From positions 1 to 33,541 of the forward strand of contig CADCVG010000056.1 of NCBI GenBank assembly GCA_902806075.1: a stretch of 33,541 bases of DNA, in the 5' to 3' direction. Made by a program: the position numbers and the translations under genes. Shown piece after piece: positions 15,073 to 23,848 of this stretch. Numbering within the stretch: the first letter of the stretch is position 1; the number at the start of each line of letters is the position of its first letter. This stretch comes from an uncultured Rubrobacteraceae bacterium (GTDB lineage: Bacteria > Actinomycetota > Rubrobacteria > Rubrobacterales > Rubrobacteraceae). Under the pieces are notes generated by a model. The model saw only the letters and a list, made by a program, of their open reading frames with translations, was not told the DNA's origin and searched no databases.

Positions 15073-16521
15073 TTATCCCGCCCCCGTAGAGGCTGCCCAG
15101 ACGAGCACGTTGAAGGCAGCCCCCTCGGGCATCGCCGAGCGATCCTCGTTGAAGATAGCCCACCTCTCGGCGGTGGTGTCGTACCAGACGCCTACGGGGT
15201 GGTCGTTATAGACGCCGTCACCTTCCGGGTTCCAGTTCCGTGTAATGGAGAGGATGGCGTCCGGGTTGCCGTTGGTCGAACGGTCGTCCAGGTAGGTGCT
15301 GTTCGCGGAGATGCTCTCCGACGTGGCGCGATGGACGAACACGGAGTTGATCGGCTCGGCGGCGTTCTCCTTGGAGGCGTTCACGTTGGACGCCGACTCC
15401 TCGACTTCTTGCGCCTGGTTCGCTGCTACCTCGGGCGCCGCGGCGCCAAGACCAGTAGTGTCTTTGTAGGACCAGTAGACGTAGGATCCTGCCACCACCG
15501 AGACGATGAGACCTAGGATCAGCGCCATCCTTATAAGAACGCTCCGCAATGCCGGCTTCCTCGCGGGAGCAGCAGAGGGGAACCGGACCGCCGCGTCGGG
15601 TCCGCCGGCGGCGAGCGGCGGGAGCCCATCCCGTACCCGCCGGAGGTCCTCCGCGAGCTCGGCGGCATCCGCATAACGGTCCTCGGGCTTCTTGGCCAGG
15701 AGCCTCAAGACGAGGGCGTTCATCCCCTCGGACACCCCCGGGTTTACCCCCTTCGGGGGGCGCGGCGGCTCTTCGGAGTGCTTCACGGCGATAGCCACCA
15801 GGGTCTCAGCCTCGAACGGCGTCTCGCCGGTCAGCGCCTCGTAGAGGACCACTCCTAGAGAGTACAGGTCGCTCGCAGGCCCCACTGGCTTCCCCATCGC
15901 CTGCTCGGGGGACATGTACCTCGCGGTACCCAGGATGCGGCCCGTCTGGGATATCGTGGCCGCCGCCGTGGCCCGGGCGATCCCAAAGTCGGCCACCTTC
16001 GCGTCGCCAGAGGCGGTCAGGAGGATGTTCTGAGGCTTCACGTCCCGGTGGATCACCCCGCGCTCGTGGGCAACCCCCAGGGCCTCGGCCACCTGGGAGC
16101 CCAGCTCGGCGGCGGCGCCCGGATCTAGGGGGCCGTCGGCGTCCACGCGGTCCTTCAGAGTGCCGCCGGGGACATACTCCATGGCTATGAGGTACGTCCC
16201 GTCCCCCGAAAGGCCCAGGTCGTAGACGGAGACCACGTTGGGGTGGCTTAGGCCGGCGGCGCTCCTCGCCTCGCGCCTGAAGCGCTCGACGAACTCCTCG
16301 CTCTCGGCGTACCGATCCCGCAAGACCTTGAGCGCCACGTCCCGGTTCAGAACCTTGTCACGGGCCAGGTAGACCCTCCCCATCCCGCCGCTTCCCAAGT
16401 GATGGGCGAGGGTGTAACGGTTGCCGACGAGGGGTCGATGCATAAGGCTGGCGGGATCTCTTAAGCGACCCCGGGTAGCGTGAGCATTCTTGTCGCGTGC
16501 GCTATGAAAGTTCGAGTCCAT
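15073..16521 (-). CDS. Transmembrane Ser/Thr protein kinase with external domain
   Basis: This is a PknB-type receptor kinase. Numbered from ATG 16521 (482 residues), the glycine loop is GSGGMGRVYLARD, the ATP-binding lysine Lys65 is in VALKVL, the catalytic loop HRDVKPQN has Asp160, DFG Asp178 and the activation segment GTARYMSPEQ follow. One transmembrane helix lies at about 328-351 after a Pro/Ala linker. The outside part has a Glu/Asn/Ser-rich spacer and a C-terminal domain with NGNPDAILSITRNWNPEGDG, HPVGVWYD and WAIFNEDRSAMPEGAAFNV. It is not PASTA; it resembles a domain I remember as DUF7452, found in secreted and surface proteins. The start is uncertain: GTG 16575 is in frame further upstream, while ATG 16521 follows AAGAAGGAGA closely. 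Confidence 0.92.
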   Translation of the reverse strand: MDSNFHSARDKNAHATRGRLRDPASLMHRPLVGNRYTLAHHLGSGGMGRVYLARDKVLNRDVALKVLRDRYAESEEFVERFRREARSAAGLSHPNVVSVYDLGLSGDGTYLIAMEYVPGGTLKDRVDADGPLDPGAAAELGSQVAEALGVAHERGVIHRDVKPQNILLTASGDAKVADFGIARATAAATISQTGRILGTARYMSPEQAMGKPVGPASDLYSLGVVLYEALTGETPFEAETLVAIAVKHSEEPPRPPKGVNPGVSEGMNALVLRLLAKKPEDRYADAAELAEDLRRVRDGLPPLAAGGPDAAVRFPSAAPARKPALRSVLIRMALILGLIVSVVAGSYVYWSYKDTTGLGAAAPEVAANQAQEVEESASNVNASKENAAEPINSVFVHRATSESISANSTYLDDRSTNGNPDAILSITRNWNPEGDGVYNDHPVGVWYDTTAERWAIFNEDRSAMPEGAAFNVLVWAASTGAG

Positions 16522-16581
16522 TCTCCTTCTTATTCGCCACAGGGTATACGGTACCGGACGCCTTCTGGAGCACACGCCTCG

Positions 16582-16607
16582 TTAACCTCAGGTTAAGTTT
16601 GGGTTAA
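16582..16607. promoter_or_regulatory. Palindromic TTAACC/GGTTAA cluster upstream of the kinase gene
   Basis: TTAACCTCAGGTTAA (16582-16596) is a perfect palindrome around a central C, and another GGTTAA follows at 16602-16607. It lies 61-86 bp upstream of the chosen kinase start. Spaced half-sites of this kind suggest an operator for a dimeric or tandem-binding regulator. The binding protein is not identified. Confidence 0.5.
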
Positions 16608-16903
16608 GGTTCTCGCTCATCCACGAGTGAGGGTACGCGGAGTGGTGCCGGCTGATCGCGGACCGGCTAGAGAAGCATACAAGCGGCGAAAACGCGGCCC
16701 AAACCGACCGTCCACGAGGCGATGATGAGCCGTGAGATCGGCTACGGGGATGCTCCTCTCGAAACGAGCCCTACAGCATCGGTTAGGGTACCGATGAGTC
16801 ACCCTTCCGGTGGAGCGAACCATCGACCACGACGCCGTAGTAGCCATCGGCAGCGGCACGGCCGGTCGCACACCCGCAGCATCTTCGCCCGCGTCCGGCC
16901 TCT

Positions 16904-17145
16904 ACGGTCAGAGAGACACTGGCCGAAAAGTTCGGCCAGCTAGTGCGCCATTCACTCAAGGAACAGGCTTCTCCCAGGAGGAGTTTGCCTTCCGGGCCGG
17001 ATCACACCGAACCTACATGGGTGACATGGAGAGGGGCGGGAACAAGGTAACTCTAGTTATCGCCGACGAGGGCCTATATCTAGAAGCGCGCCTTCGCGGA
17101 AGAAGCGGAGCGCGTCCTCGCGGAGGTTGGTTGTCGGTACTACAC
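16904..17145 (+). pseudogene. Decayed XRE-family helix-turn-helix regulator
   Basis: Three frame segments join into one recognisable Cro/C1-type regulator. Frame one reads TVRETLAEKFGQLVRHSLKEQ (from 16904). A one-base shift then gives GFSQEEFAFRAGSHRTYMGD and MERGGNKVTLVIADEG. The frame shifts back for AFAEEAERVLAEVG (about 17093-17134). The helix-turn-helix core (SQEEFA, HRTYMGDMERG) is clear. At least two frameshifts make a functional product unlikely. The surrounding DNA from 16620 to 16900 and 17145 to 17263 has open frames but nothing I can name. Confidence 0.7.
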
Positions 17146-17263
17146 CACCAGACACATGCGCCTGGCCTTCCAGCACCTCCTATCAGAACACAGCTTGGGG
17201 CTTCTGGCAGGAAGCAGGGCTACCGCTGGTCGCTCCCGGGAAAGCTAGCCAGGTCTCCTTACC

Positions 17264-17446
17264 TTACAGGTCTTTGAGATAGAGAGCCGGGTCGGCGGCG
17301 GCGGCATACAGCCACTCGCCGTCCTTACTTATATCCCCTGTCAGTTCGTCACCAGTTTCGGGTGGAACGGCCTGCTCTTGCCCACCCGTATAAGACGTCG
17401 GGTGCTGATGCGCCTGTCCTACCCCTAAAGTATCCTTCGGCATCAT
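17264..17446 (-). CDS. 60-residue orphan protein
   Basis: I do not recognise this protein. The ATG at 17446 (ATGATG) follows GAGGAGG at 8-nt spacing, and an AT-rich TAAAAT about 50 bp upstream could be a -10 element. The product is polar and Gly/Pro/Gln rich at first (GVGQAHQHPTSYTGGQEQAV), then acidic (DELTGDISKDGEWLYAAAAD), without a membrane segment or signal peptide. It follows pyc on the same strand after 151 bp. Strong translation signals argue that it is real; function is unknown. Confidence 0.6.
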   Translation of the reverse strand: MMPKDTLGVGQAHQHPTSYTGGQEQAVPPETGDELTGDISKDGEWLYAAAADPALYLKDL

Positions 17447-17597
17447 GCTCGTATCCTCCTCACGGGGCGAACAGCGTTGAACTGGTCGCGTTATTTTACC
17501 CGCCGCTCCCTCGACACCCCATCAGCGTAACGATGATCTTAACGGAGAGTAGCAGACTCGAGCCAACCTGGCCTCCTGAAGCCGACGTCCCCGAGGC

Positions 17598-20500
17598 TCA
17601 CTCCGGCTCGAGCACCAGGAGGAGATCACCCGGCTCGACGTTCGTCCCCGAAGAGACCCCGAGACGTTCTACGGAGCCGTCGAGGGGGGCCCTGATGGCG
17701 GACTCCATCTTCATCGCCTCGATAGTCCCGACCTGCTGCCCCGCGCTAATGCTCTCGCCCTCCTCGACCGAGAGCGTCACGACGCCCGACATCGAGGCGG
17801 CAAGCTCGCCGTCGTTGTCGGGGTTGGCCTTCTCGTGAACCGGGACCTCAGGCTCCAGCGAACGGTCCAGCGCGTCTATAGGACGGGGTTGCCCGTTCAG
17901 CGTCATCAACAGCGTCCTGATGCCCCGGTCGTCGGCCTCCGTGACGGCCTCCAGTTTCACGTACAGCCGGACCCCTGGCTCCAGGTCTACCGCTAGCTCC
18001 TCGTCCGTGTTCAGTCCATACAAGAACGCCCTGGTCGGGACGACCGAGACGTCACCGTAGCGCTCTTTGGCCGACGCCTGTTCCTCGCTCGGGCCGGGCA
18101 ACAGCAGCCGGTTCAAGGCTGTCCGGCGCCTAGAGCCATCATCGGCGAGTGCCTCGCGGTCCTCCTCGGAGAGCTGCTCGTCGGAGGGAGGATCGCCACG
18201 TTCGGCGAGGACCTGGGAGCGAAACGGCTCCGGCCAGCCGCCCGGCGGTTCTCCCAGATCGCCGCGCAGGAAACCGATGACGCTGTCCGGCAGGTCGTAG
18301 GCGTTGGGGTCGGCGGAGAGGTCATCCGGCTCTATCCCGGCGGAGAGGAGGTACAGGGCGAGGTCGCCTACCACCTTGCTCGTCGGCGTAACCTTTACCA
18401 GGTGTCCGAGCAGGTCGTCGCAACGCGCGTAGAGCCTCTCCACCTCCTCGAACCTGTTCCCGAGCCCCATGGAGAGCGCCTGCTGCCGCAGGTTGGAGAG
18501 CTGTCCGCCCGGGATCTCGTGCCGGTACACGTTGCCGGTGGGTGACCGCAACCCCGCCTCGAACGGCGCGTAAAGCGTTCGCACGGCCTCCCAGTAGGGT
18601 TCCAGGTCTCCCAGAGCGTCGATGGAGAGCCCCGTTGCCCTCTCGGTATGGTCGGTAGCGGCAACGATAGCGGTGAGGCTCGGCTGGCTCGTCATGCCCG
18701 AGAGCGGGGCGGCGGCGCCGTCCACGGCGTCGACACCCGCCTCTACCGCCGCTAGGTACGTCGCGAGCTGGCCGCCCGAGGTGTCGTGAGTGTGCAGATG
18801 CACCGGGAGGTCGAACTCGCGCCTCAGAGCCTCCACGAGCCTGCGCGCGGCGGGTGCGCGCACGAGGCCAGCCATGTCTTTTATACAAAGCACGTGAGAG
18901 CCGGCCTCCACGAGTTCCTCGGCCAGACGGAGGTAGTAGTCGAGAGTGTAGAGCTTCTCGCCCGGATCGGAGAGATCTCCCGTGTAGCAGAGGGCGCCTT
19001 CGGCGACCGCACCTACCTCCAGAGCGGCCTCGATGGCCGGACGCATCTGGCCCACGTCGTTGTTGGCGTCGAAGATCCGGAAGATGTCGATACCCGTCGC
19101 GCGGGCCTCGGCGACGAAGGCCCGCACCACTTCGGGCGGGTAGCGGGTGTAACCGACGGCGTTCTGGCCGCGCAGGAGCATCTGCAGGCAGACGTTCGGC
19201 AGGGCCTCCCGGAGCCTGTGCAGACGCTCCCACGGGTCCTCGTACAAAAAGCGCAACGCGACGTCGAAGGTCGCCCCGCCCCACACCTCGGCGCTGAGAA
19301 GCTGCGGCAGGGCGCGGGCGAAGTGTGGCGCGACCGCTAGCATATCGAAGGAGCGCATCCGGGTGGCTAGGAGCGACTGGTGCGCGTCCCGCATCGTGGT
19401 GTCGGTCACCTTGAGCGCGCTGGTCTCTCGCAGCCAGCGGGCGAAGCCTTCGGGGCCGATCTCGTCCAGCCGCTGGCGGGATCCAGCCGGCGGGTCTCCT
19501 TCGTCCCGCCCGATCTCCGGCAGCTTGCTCCGCGGATCGGGGGCCTGGGGCGGCGGCTCATGGGGGCTATTGACGGTTACGTCGGCGAGCAGGGCGAGGA
19601 GGCGGCTCGCCCTGTCCGCCCCGGTCGATACGGCGGTGAGGTGGGGCCGGTCGTCTATGAACGACGTGGTCACCTTACCGGCGAGGAAATCTGGGTCGGA
19701 GAGCACCGCCCCCAGGAAGGCCAGGTTCGTCGCCACGCCCCGCACCCGGAACTCGGCGAGCGCCCGCCGCGCCCGGAGGGCGGCCGCCGGCAGGTCCGCG
19801 CCGCGCGCGGTGAGCTTCACCAGGAGCGAGTCGAAGTACGGGCTGATCTCCGCTCCAGCGTACGCGCTACCGCCGTCGAGCCTGATGCCCGCGCCTCCCG
19901 GCGACCGGTAAGCCAGGATACGGCCCGTGCCGGGACGGAACCCATTCGCCGGGTCCTCGGTAGTCACCCGGCACTGTAGTGCCACACCGCGCTGTCTGAT
20001 GCGGTCCTGGTCCAGGCCGAGGTCAGAGAGATTCTCGCCCCCGGCGATGCGTAGTTGCGCGTGGACGAGGTCCACGTCGGTCGTCTCCTCGGTGACGGTG
20101 TGCTCCACCTGGATACGCGGGTTCATCTCGATAAACGCGTACTCCCCGTCCTCGCCGACGAGGAACTCGACCGTGCCGGCGTTGCGGTAGCCGACGGCAC
20201 GGCCGAAGCGGACGGCATCCTCGCAGAGGCGGTCGCGCAGTTCAGGGTCCAGGTTAGGCGCGGGGGCTAGCTCGATCACCTTCTGGTGGCGCCGCTGCAC
20301 CGAGCAGTCCCGCTCGAACAGATGGACGACCTCCCCCGCACCATCAGCCAGTATCTGCACCTCGATGTGCCTGGGCCGGCCGAGCGCCTGCTCCAGGAAC
20401 ACCGTAGCGTTGCCGAACGACCCCTCCGCCTCGTGCATCGCCGTATCGACGGCGCCCTCCAGGTCTTCGGGACGCTCGACCCGGCGCAATCCCCGGCCCC

Positions 20501-20993
20501 CTCCCCCGCCGGCCGCCTTCACGAACACCGGGTATCCGATCTCCTCGGCCACCGCGAGCGCCTCCTCCGGGTCCCCGACGGGCTCCGACGCGCTGAGGAC
20601 CGGGATGCCGGCCTCTTCGGCGGCCCGGCGGGCCCGCAGCTTGTCTCCGGTGAGCGCGAGGACCCCGGCCGGCGGACCGACGAACACCAGCCCGGCCTCG
20701 TCGCAGGCCCGGGCGAAGGCGTCGCTCTCGGAGAGGAAGCCGTACCCCGGGTAGATAGCATCAGCTCCGACGCGGAGCGCGGTAGCGACGAGCGTATCTA
20801 CGTCGAGGTATGCGCGCACCGGGTGGCCCGCCTCGCCGATCTCGTACGCCTCGTCCGCCTTCTGCCGGTGGAGGGAGCCGCGATCATCGGGGGTATAGAC
20901 CGCGACCGCGCGGATGCCGAGCTCGTGCGCCGCCCGGAACGCGCGGACAGCGATCTCCCCACGATTCGCAACCAGAACCTTACGCAGCGTCAC
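17598..20993 (-). CDS. pyc: Pyruvate carboxylase
   Basis: Pyruvate carboxylase makes oxaloacetate from pyruvate, bicarbonate and ATP, an anaplerotic reaction in the cytoplasm. The 1131-residue single chain has the full domain order. Biotin carboxylase comes first: VLVANRGEIAVRAFRAA at the start, KAAGGGGGRGLRRV as the ATP-grasp loop, and EMNPRIQVEHTVTE. The carboxyltransferase follows, with TTMRDAHQSLLATRMRS and its metal site, and IKDMAGLVRAPAARRLVEAL. A biotin carrier ends the chain, with the biotinyl Lys1095 in EAMKMES, 36 residues from the end. GTG at 20993 is chosen because it gives the standard N-terminus (VTLRKVLVANRGE) with GGGAG upstream; an in-frame start at 21044 lacks support. The gene stands alone. 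Confidence 0.97.
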   Translation of the reverse strand: MTLRKVLVANRGEIAVRAFRAAHELGIRAVAVYTPDDRGSLHRQKADEAYEIGEAGHPVRAYLDVDTLVATALRVGADAIYPGYGFLSESDAFARACDEAGLVFVGPPAGVLALTGDKLRARRAAEEAGIPVLSASEPVGDPEEALAVAEEIGYPVFVKAAGGGGGRGLRRVERPEDLEGAVDTAMHEAEGSFGNATVFLEQALGRPRHIEVQILADGAGEVVHLFERDCSVQRRHQKVIELAPAPNLDPELRDRLCEDAVRFGRAVGYRNAGTVEFLVGEDGEYAFIEMNPRIQVEHTVTEETTDVDLVHAQLRIAGGENLSDLGLDQDRIRQRGVALQCRVTTEDPANGFRPGTGRILAYRSPGGAGIRLDGGSAYAGAEISPYFDSLLVKLTARGADLPAAALRARRALAEFRVRGVATNLAFLGAVLSDPDFLAGKVTTSFIDDRPHLTAVSTGADRASRLLALLADVTVNSPHEPPPQAPDPRSKLPEIGRDEGDPPAGSRQRLDEIGPEGFARWLRETSALKVTDTTMRDAHQSLLATRMRSFDMLAVAPHFARALPQLLSAEVWGGATFDVALRFLYEDPWERLHRLREALPNVCLQMLLRGQNAVGYTRYPPEVVRAFVAEARATGIDIFRIFDANNDVGQMRPAIEAALEVGAVAEGALCYTGDLSDPGEKLYTLDYYLRLAEELVEAGSHVLCIKDMAGLVRAPAARRLVEALRREFDLPVHLHTHDTSGGQLATYLAAVEAGVDAVDGAAAPLSGMTSQPSLTAIVAATDHTERATGLSIDALGDLEPYWEAVRTLYAPFEAGLRSPTGNVYRHEIPGGQLSNLRQQALSMGLGNRFEEVERLYARCDDLLGHLVKVTPTSKVVGDLALYLLSAGIEPDDLSADPNAYDLPDSVIGFLRGDLGEPPGGWPEPFRSQVLAERGDPPSDEQLSEEDREALADDGSRRRTALNRLLLPGPSEEQASAKERYGDVSVVPTRAFLYGLNTDEELAVDLEPGVRLYVKLEAVTEADDRGIRTLLMTLNGQPRPIDALDRSLEPEVPVHEKANPDNDGELAASMSGVVTLSVEEGESISAGQQVGTIEAMKMESAIRAPLDGSVERLGVSSGTNVEPGDLLLVLEPE

Positions 20994-21318
20994 GACCGCT
21001 CCCGGATCCACGAGCCGTCCACAGGGGAACGTACCGCTCGACACTCTTGGTCCACAACACCAATATCAAAGCTACTTTCAAGGTGACGCCTCTCGCCGAT
21101 ACAGATATAGTATACGCTCATCACGATCTTCCTTCTCCCACCCTATCAGGCGCCCGCGAGTCTCTGCTTGGCAATGCTACAGTGTTCGTGAGAAGAAGGG
21201 ACTAATAGAGTACCCGATTTTACCGAACACCACGTATGCATCTCCCTCCCTCACGATACACTCAACCCCTGTTTGGCGGATCGTTGGGCTAAACTGCGAC
21301 CAGCAAAACTACATAGCG

Positions 21319-21348
21319 GTAGGAGGAGCGCGCGGCCTCTCCTCCTAC
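21319..21348. repeat. Perfect 10-bp inverted repeat beside an IS5 relic
   Basis: GTAGGAGGAG and CTCCTCCTAC enclose 10 nt of GC-rich loop. It lies between the pyc promoter side and the IS5-family relic. No U-run follows, so it may be a U-less terminator or a remnant of the IS end. The rest of 21045-21372 has an AT-rich patch (TATACT on the minus strand, 21114-21109) that may be the pyc promoter, and no gene I can support. Confidence 0.45.
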
Positions 21349-21372
21349 CAGCCGCTACCCGACGTGTGGGAT

Positions 21373-21620
21373 TTACCCCATAGAGCGTGTTATAGACTCG
21401 GACCAAGCGAAGGCGACGAGGTGCAGCCTGGCCACGGTCCGCGGCACTCGCTCGTAATCCCTGACCAACCTCCGAACCTGGCTCGTCCACGCTGCGCTCC
21501 ACGACCCATCCGTGCGCAAAAGCACAAATCCGCTCCCGGCCGCTTCATATTTGAGCACCTCCAGCCGGATGCCGCGCTGCTCAACCTCAGCCACCGGCCA
21601 GGGTGACGTGCAGGGCAAGC
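21373..21620 (-). pseudogene. IS5-family transposase C-terminal relic
   Basis: On the minus strand one frame reads EVEQRGIRLEVLKYEAAGSG then FVLL, and RRLVRDYERVPRTVARLHLV. A second frame between them supplies HGWVVERS. Together these give the C-terminal signature of IS5-family DDE transposases (FVLLPRRWVVERxFAW ... RRLxRDYERLPxT). The frameshift and the lack of the N-terminal two thirds show it is dead. The nearby GTGTTATAGACTCGG (about 21389-21403) may be part of its terminal repeat. Confidence 0.8.
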
Positions 21621-21772
21621 AGGTGCTCTGAAGTAATTTGCGCCTGGCAGCGTGGCCCGGCACATCCGGGACATTCTTCCCTACCAAATCGGGACTTTGT
21701 CTCACGACGATGGGACGCTGTGCCTCGTAGAGTTTTACCAGCAAGGCAAGCAGAGCAAGGAGGTAGTGGAAG

Positions 21773-22228
21773 ATGAAGTCGAGCCTGATCCGGTACGGAG
21801 GACCGGCCGCGGGGCTGGGCGGCGCGTTGTGCATCGCCACCTTCGGGATGGTCTACCGGATCTACGGCCTATTCAGGGAGCAGGCAAAGACGACGTTCTT
21901 CGGGGGCGATGGCTTTGTCTACGTCTTCTACGCACCGATGTACGTCCTCTTGTTACTGGGGACGGCCGGAGTGTACCTGCGGCAGCGTAGCTACTTCGAG
22001 CTCGTGGGCAAGGCGGGATTCTATCTGACGGCCCTCGAATTCTCGCTGGGGGCCATCGGAAGCGCGACGATCATGGCAATTGCCGGCGACGAGGCTACGG
22101 TAAGCGTCCTCAACCTCGTCGCGCACGCGCTCTCTCACGTCTTCTACGCTCTGGGCTCGGTCCTGCTGAGCATCGCCACCTACAGGGCGGGCGTCCTGCC
22201 GAAGGGGGCGGTGGTCATGAGGATGTAA
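21773..22228 (+). CDS. Small multi-span membrane protein (first of three), probably C-terminally truncated
   Basis: The 151-residue protein starts at ATG 21773 with AAGGAGG nine nt upstream. About four hydrophobic segments are seen: GGPAAGLGGALCIATFGMVY, FVYVFYAPMYVLLLLGTAGV, AGFYLTALEFSLGAIGSATI and HALSHVFYALGSVLLSIATY. The N-terminus (IRYGGPAAGLGG) resembles that of the third protein (IRWGGPAMMLGG), suggesting paralogy. A TAA at 22226 ends the frame after VVMRM. The same frame continues with LGYALFSKENKPLVEPEP up to a TAA at 22300, which looks like the normal last helix end and tail of such proteins. An internal deletion or nonsense change is likely. Function is unknown. Confidence 0.75.
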   Translation: MKSSLIRYGGPAAGLGGALCIATFGMVYRIYGLFREQAKTTFFGGDGFVYVFYAPMYVLLLLGTAGVYLRQRSYFELVGKAGFYLTALEFSLGAIGSATIMAIAGDEATVSVLNLVAHALSHVFYALGSVLLSIATYRAGVLPKGAVVMRM

Positions 22229-22356
22229 CTCGGATACGCGCTGTTCAGCAAGGAAAACAAGCCTCTCGTCGAGCCCGAGCCAGTCGTCGGGAGAGCGTAA
22301 GGTCAGAGATTCGGGGCGCTCAAGCCGCGCCTTGCCCAGAGGAAGGGAGATTTCGT

Positions 22357-22920
22357 ATGAGCAACCGAATGTTGGGGGCCATCGCCATGATCTGCGCTCC
22401 GGCGCTGCTGGTCGAGGGGCTACTGGTCCGAGGAGGGGAGAACGCCGTGATTACCGGCATCGCTAGCATGGTCTTCATGGCCGGCTGGGCCTGCTCCAAC
22501 ACGGGTATGCGGCGTATGCGAGCGGCTGGGACCGGTAAATGGGGTCGGGCCGTGCTGCTCATCCAGCTCGTCGGCCTCGTGCTGGCGTTCATGTTCGGCC
22601 TCTTCGAGGCGACGGGTCTGCTCGGCAGGGAGAGCATAATCTTCAACATCACGGACGCGGCCTGGCCCCTGAGCATGCTGTGGATGCTGGTGGTCGGCGT
22701 TACCGTGATCGTCGCGAAGCGGCTTCCCGGCTGGAAGCGGTTCGTCCCGGTTCTCTGCCCCCTCTGGCTCCCGGCCGCGATAGTGGGCTCGGCCGCCTTG
22801 GGCGAACTGGGAGGCATCGTCGGTCTCGGCCTCACGACAGTCCTCTGGGCCCTGCTCGGCTACGTCGTCCTCGACAGCCGGGAGCGAGTCGGCGCGGCGC
22901 TCGAACCAGCCGTCCGGTAG
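22357..22920 (+). CDS. Multi-span membrane protein (second of three)
   Basis: This 187-residue protein starts at ATG 22357 after GGAAGGGAG. It has five to six hydrophobic helices, beginning MLGAIAMICAPALLVEGLLV and ending GLGLTTVLWALLGYVVLD followed by a charged tail. I do not recognise a named family with confidence; the layout resembles small actinobacterial DUF4386-like proteins. It lies 128 bp after the first membrane protein stop and 98 bp before the third, in the same orientation as the downstream sensor kinase, so the group may form one transcription unit. Confidence 0.8.
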   Translation: MSNRMLGAIAMICAPALLVEGLLVRGGENAVITGIASMVFMAGWACSNTGMRRMRAAGTGKWGRAVLLIQLVGLVLAFMFGLFEATGLLGRESIIFNITDAAWPLSMLWMLVVGVTVIVAKRLPGWKRFVPVLCPLWLPAAIVGSAALGELGGIVGLGLTTVLWALLGYVVLDSRERVGAALEPAVR

Positions 22921-23018
22921 GCGTGGAAACAGGGTGTGCTTGATGAGGGGCGCGTGCGCCGCGCCCAAGACCGGGCCGGGCAGCGGAGCAACGTAGATTC
23001 GAGGAAAGGAGATTACGA

Positions 23019-23654
23019 ATGTCGTCGAGAATGATCCGGTGGGGAGGACCCGCCATGATGCTGGGTGGAATGCTGTGGGTCCTAACCTATATGGTGGAGA
23101 TCGTCATCGGTGTGACGCTCGGTGAGGCAGCCTACAATCGAGCCGAGCCGAGCACATCGGCTCTTGTGTGGCTCTGGCCTGCGTTTTTCATGGGCGCGCT
23201 CTTCTTCCTCGGCATCGGTTTGTTGGGAGTAAGTGCCCGGCTGGAGGGGCGTTCGAGGAAGCTGAGGATCTTGGGTGCGCTTCTTGCGTCTACCGCCATC
23301 ATCGCGGCCTTCGTCAACCTGGTATTGTTGACGGGCATCTTCGGTAAGGTGATGGCTCTCGACGGCGTCGGATTCCTCGGGGTAATCGGTGTTGTATTCG
23401 GCTCGATCCTGCTGGGTATCGCCACGCTGCGCGCGAAGGTGCTGCCGCGCTGGGCGAGCGTAGTGCTGACGCTCGCCGCCTTCCTGTTCATCCCAGCGAT
23501 CATCGTCACCATCCCGCTCGAATCCGTTGCGCCGGAGTACGTTATCGCCGATCTACCGTTCCCCGTCGTTGGTATCGCGCTGGCCACGGTCGGCTACGCG
23601 ATGCTCGCGAACAGGACGAGCGAGGCTGGCCAGCCGGCGCGGACTCCTGCTTAA
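23019..23654 (+). CDS. Multi-span membrane protein (third of three)
   Basis: The ATG at 23019 follows GAGGAAAGGAG. The 211-residue product has about six helices: GGPAMMLGGMLWVLTYMVEI, ALVWLWPAFFMGALFFLGIG, LGALLASTAIIAAFVNLVLL, FLGVIGVVFGSILLGIATL, VVLTLAAFLFIPAIIVTIPL and PFPVVGIALATVGYAMLA, then a short polar tail. The segment SILLGIATLRAKVLPRWASV matches VLLSIATYRAGVLPKGAVV in the first protein at the same relative place, supporting common descent. Function is unknown; position next to a two-component system suggests a partner or target. Confidence 0.82.
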   Translation: MSSRMIRWGGPAMMLGGMLWVLTYMVEIVIGVTLGEAAYNRAEPSTSALVWLWPAFFMGALFFLGIGLLGVSARLEGRSRKLRILGALLASTAIIAAFVNLVLLTGIFGKVMALDGVGFLGVIGVVFGSILLGIATLRAKVLPRWASVVLTLAAFLFIPAIIVTIPLESVAPEYVIADLPFPVVGIALATVGYAMLANRTSEAGQPARTPA

Positions 23655-23693
23655 CCCGCCGGACCCCGGCAGTCCAGCAATCGTCGCTCGAAG

Positions 23694-23718
23694 CGGGAGC
23701 CAGTAGCCCTGGCTCCCG
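23694..23718 (+). terminator. Hairpin between membrane-protein trio and histidine kinase gene
   Basis: CGGGAGCCAG and CTGGCTCCCG form a perfect 10-bp stem with the 5-nt loop TAGCC. It sits 40 bp after the third membrane protein stop. No U-run follows, so it is a possible U-less terminator or attenuator separating the trio from the kinase. Confidence 0.5.
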
Positions 23719-23848
23719 GAGAGACCGTGACGCCGGAGCCGGTTGCGAAGAAGGAGGGTGAGTTCCACAAGGTTCGGTCCGAGGATTAGAATGAAGGTTG
23801 CCGGGCGGAAGGGTGGAGCCCGTCCGGCGATCGGGGAAGGAGTGGAAG

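Noticed and set aside
21373-21840. 155-codon minus-strand ORF as an intact gene
   Set aside because: Only its middle matches an IS5 transposase C-terminus and a frameshift is needed, so it is a relic.
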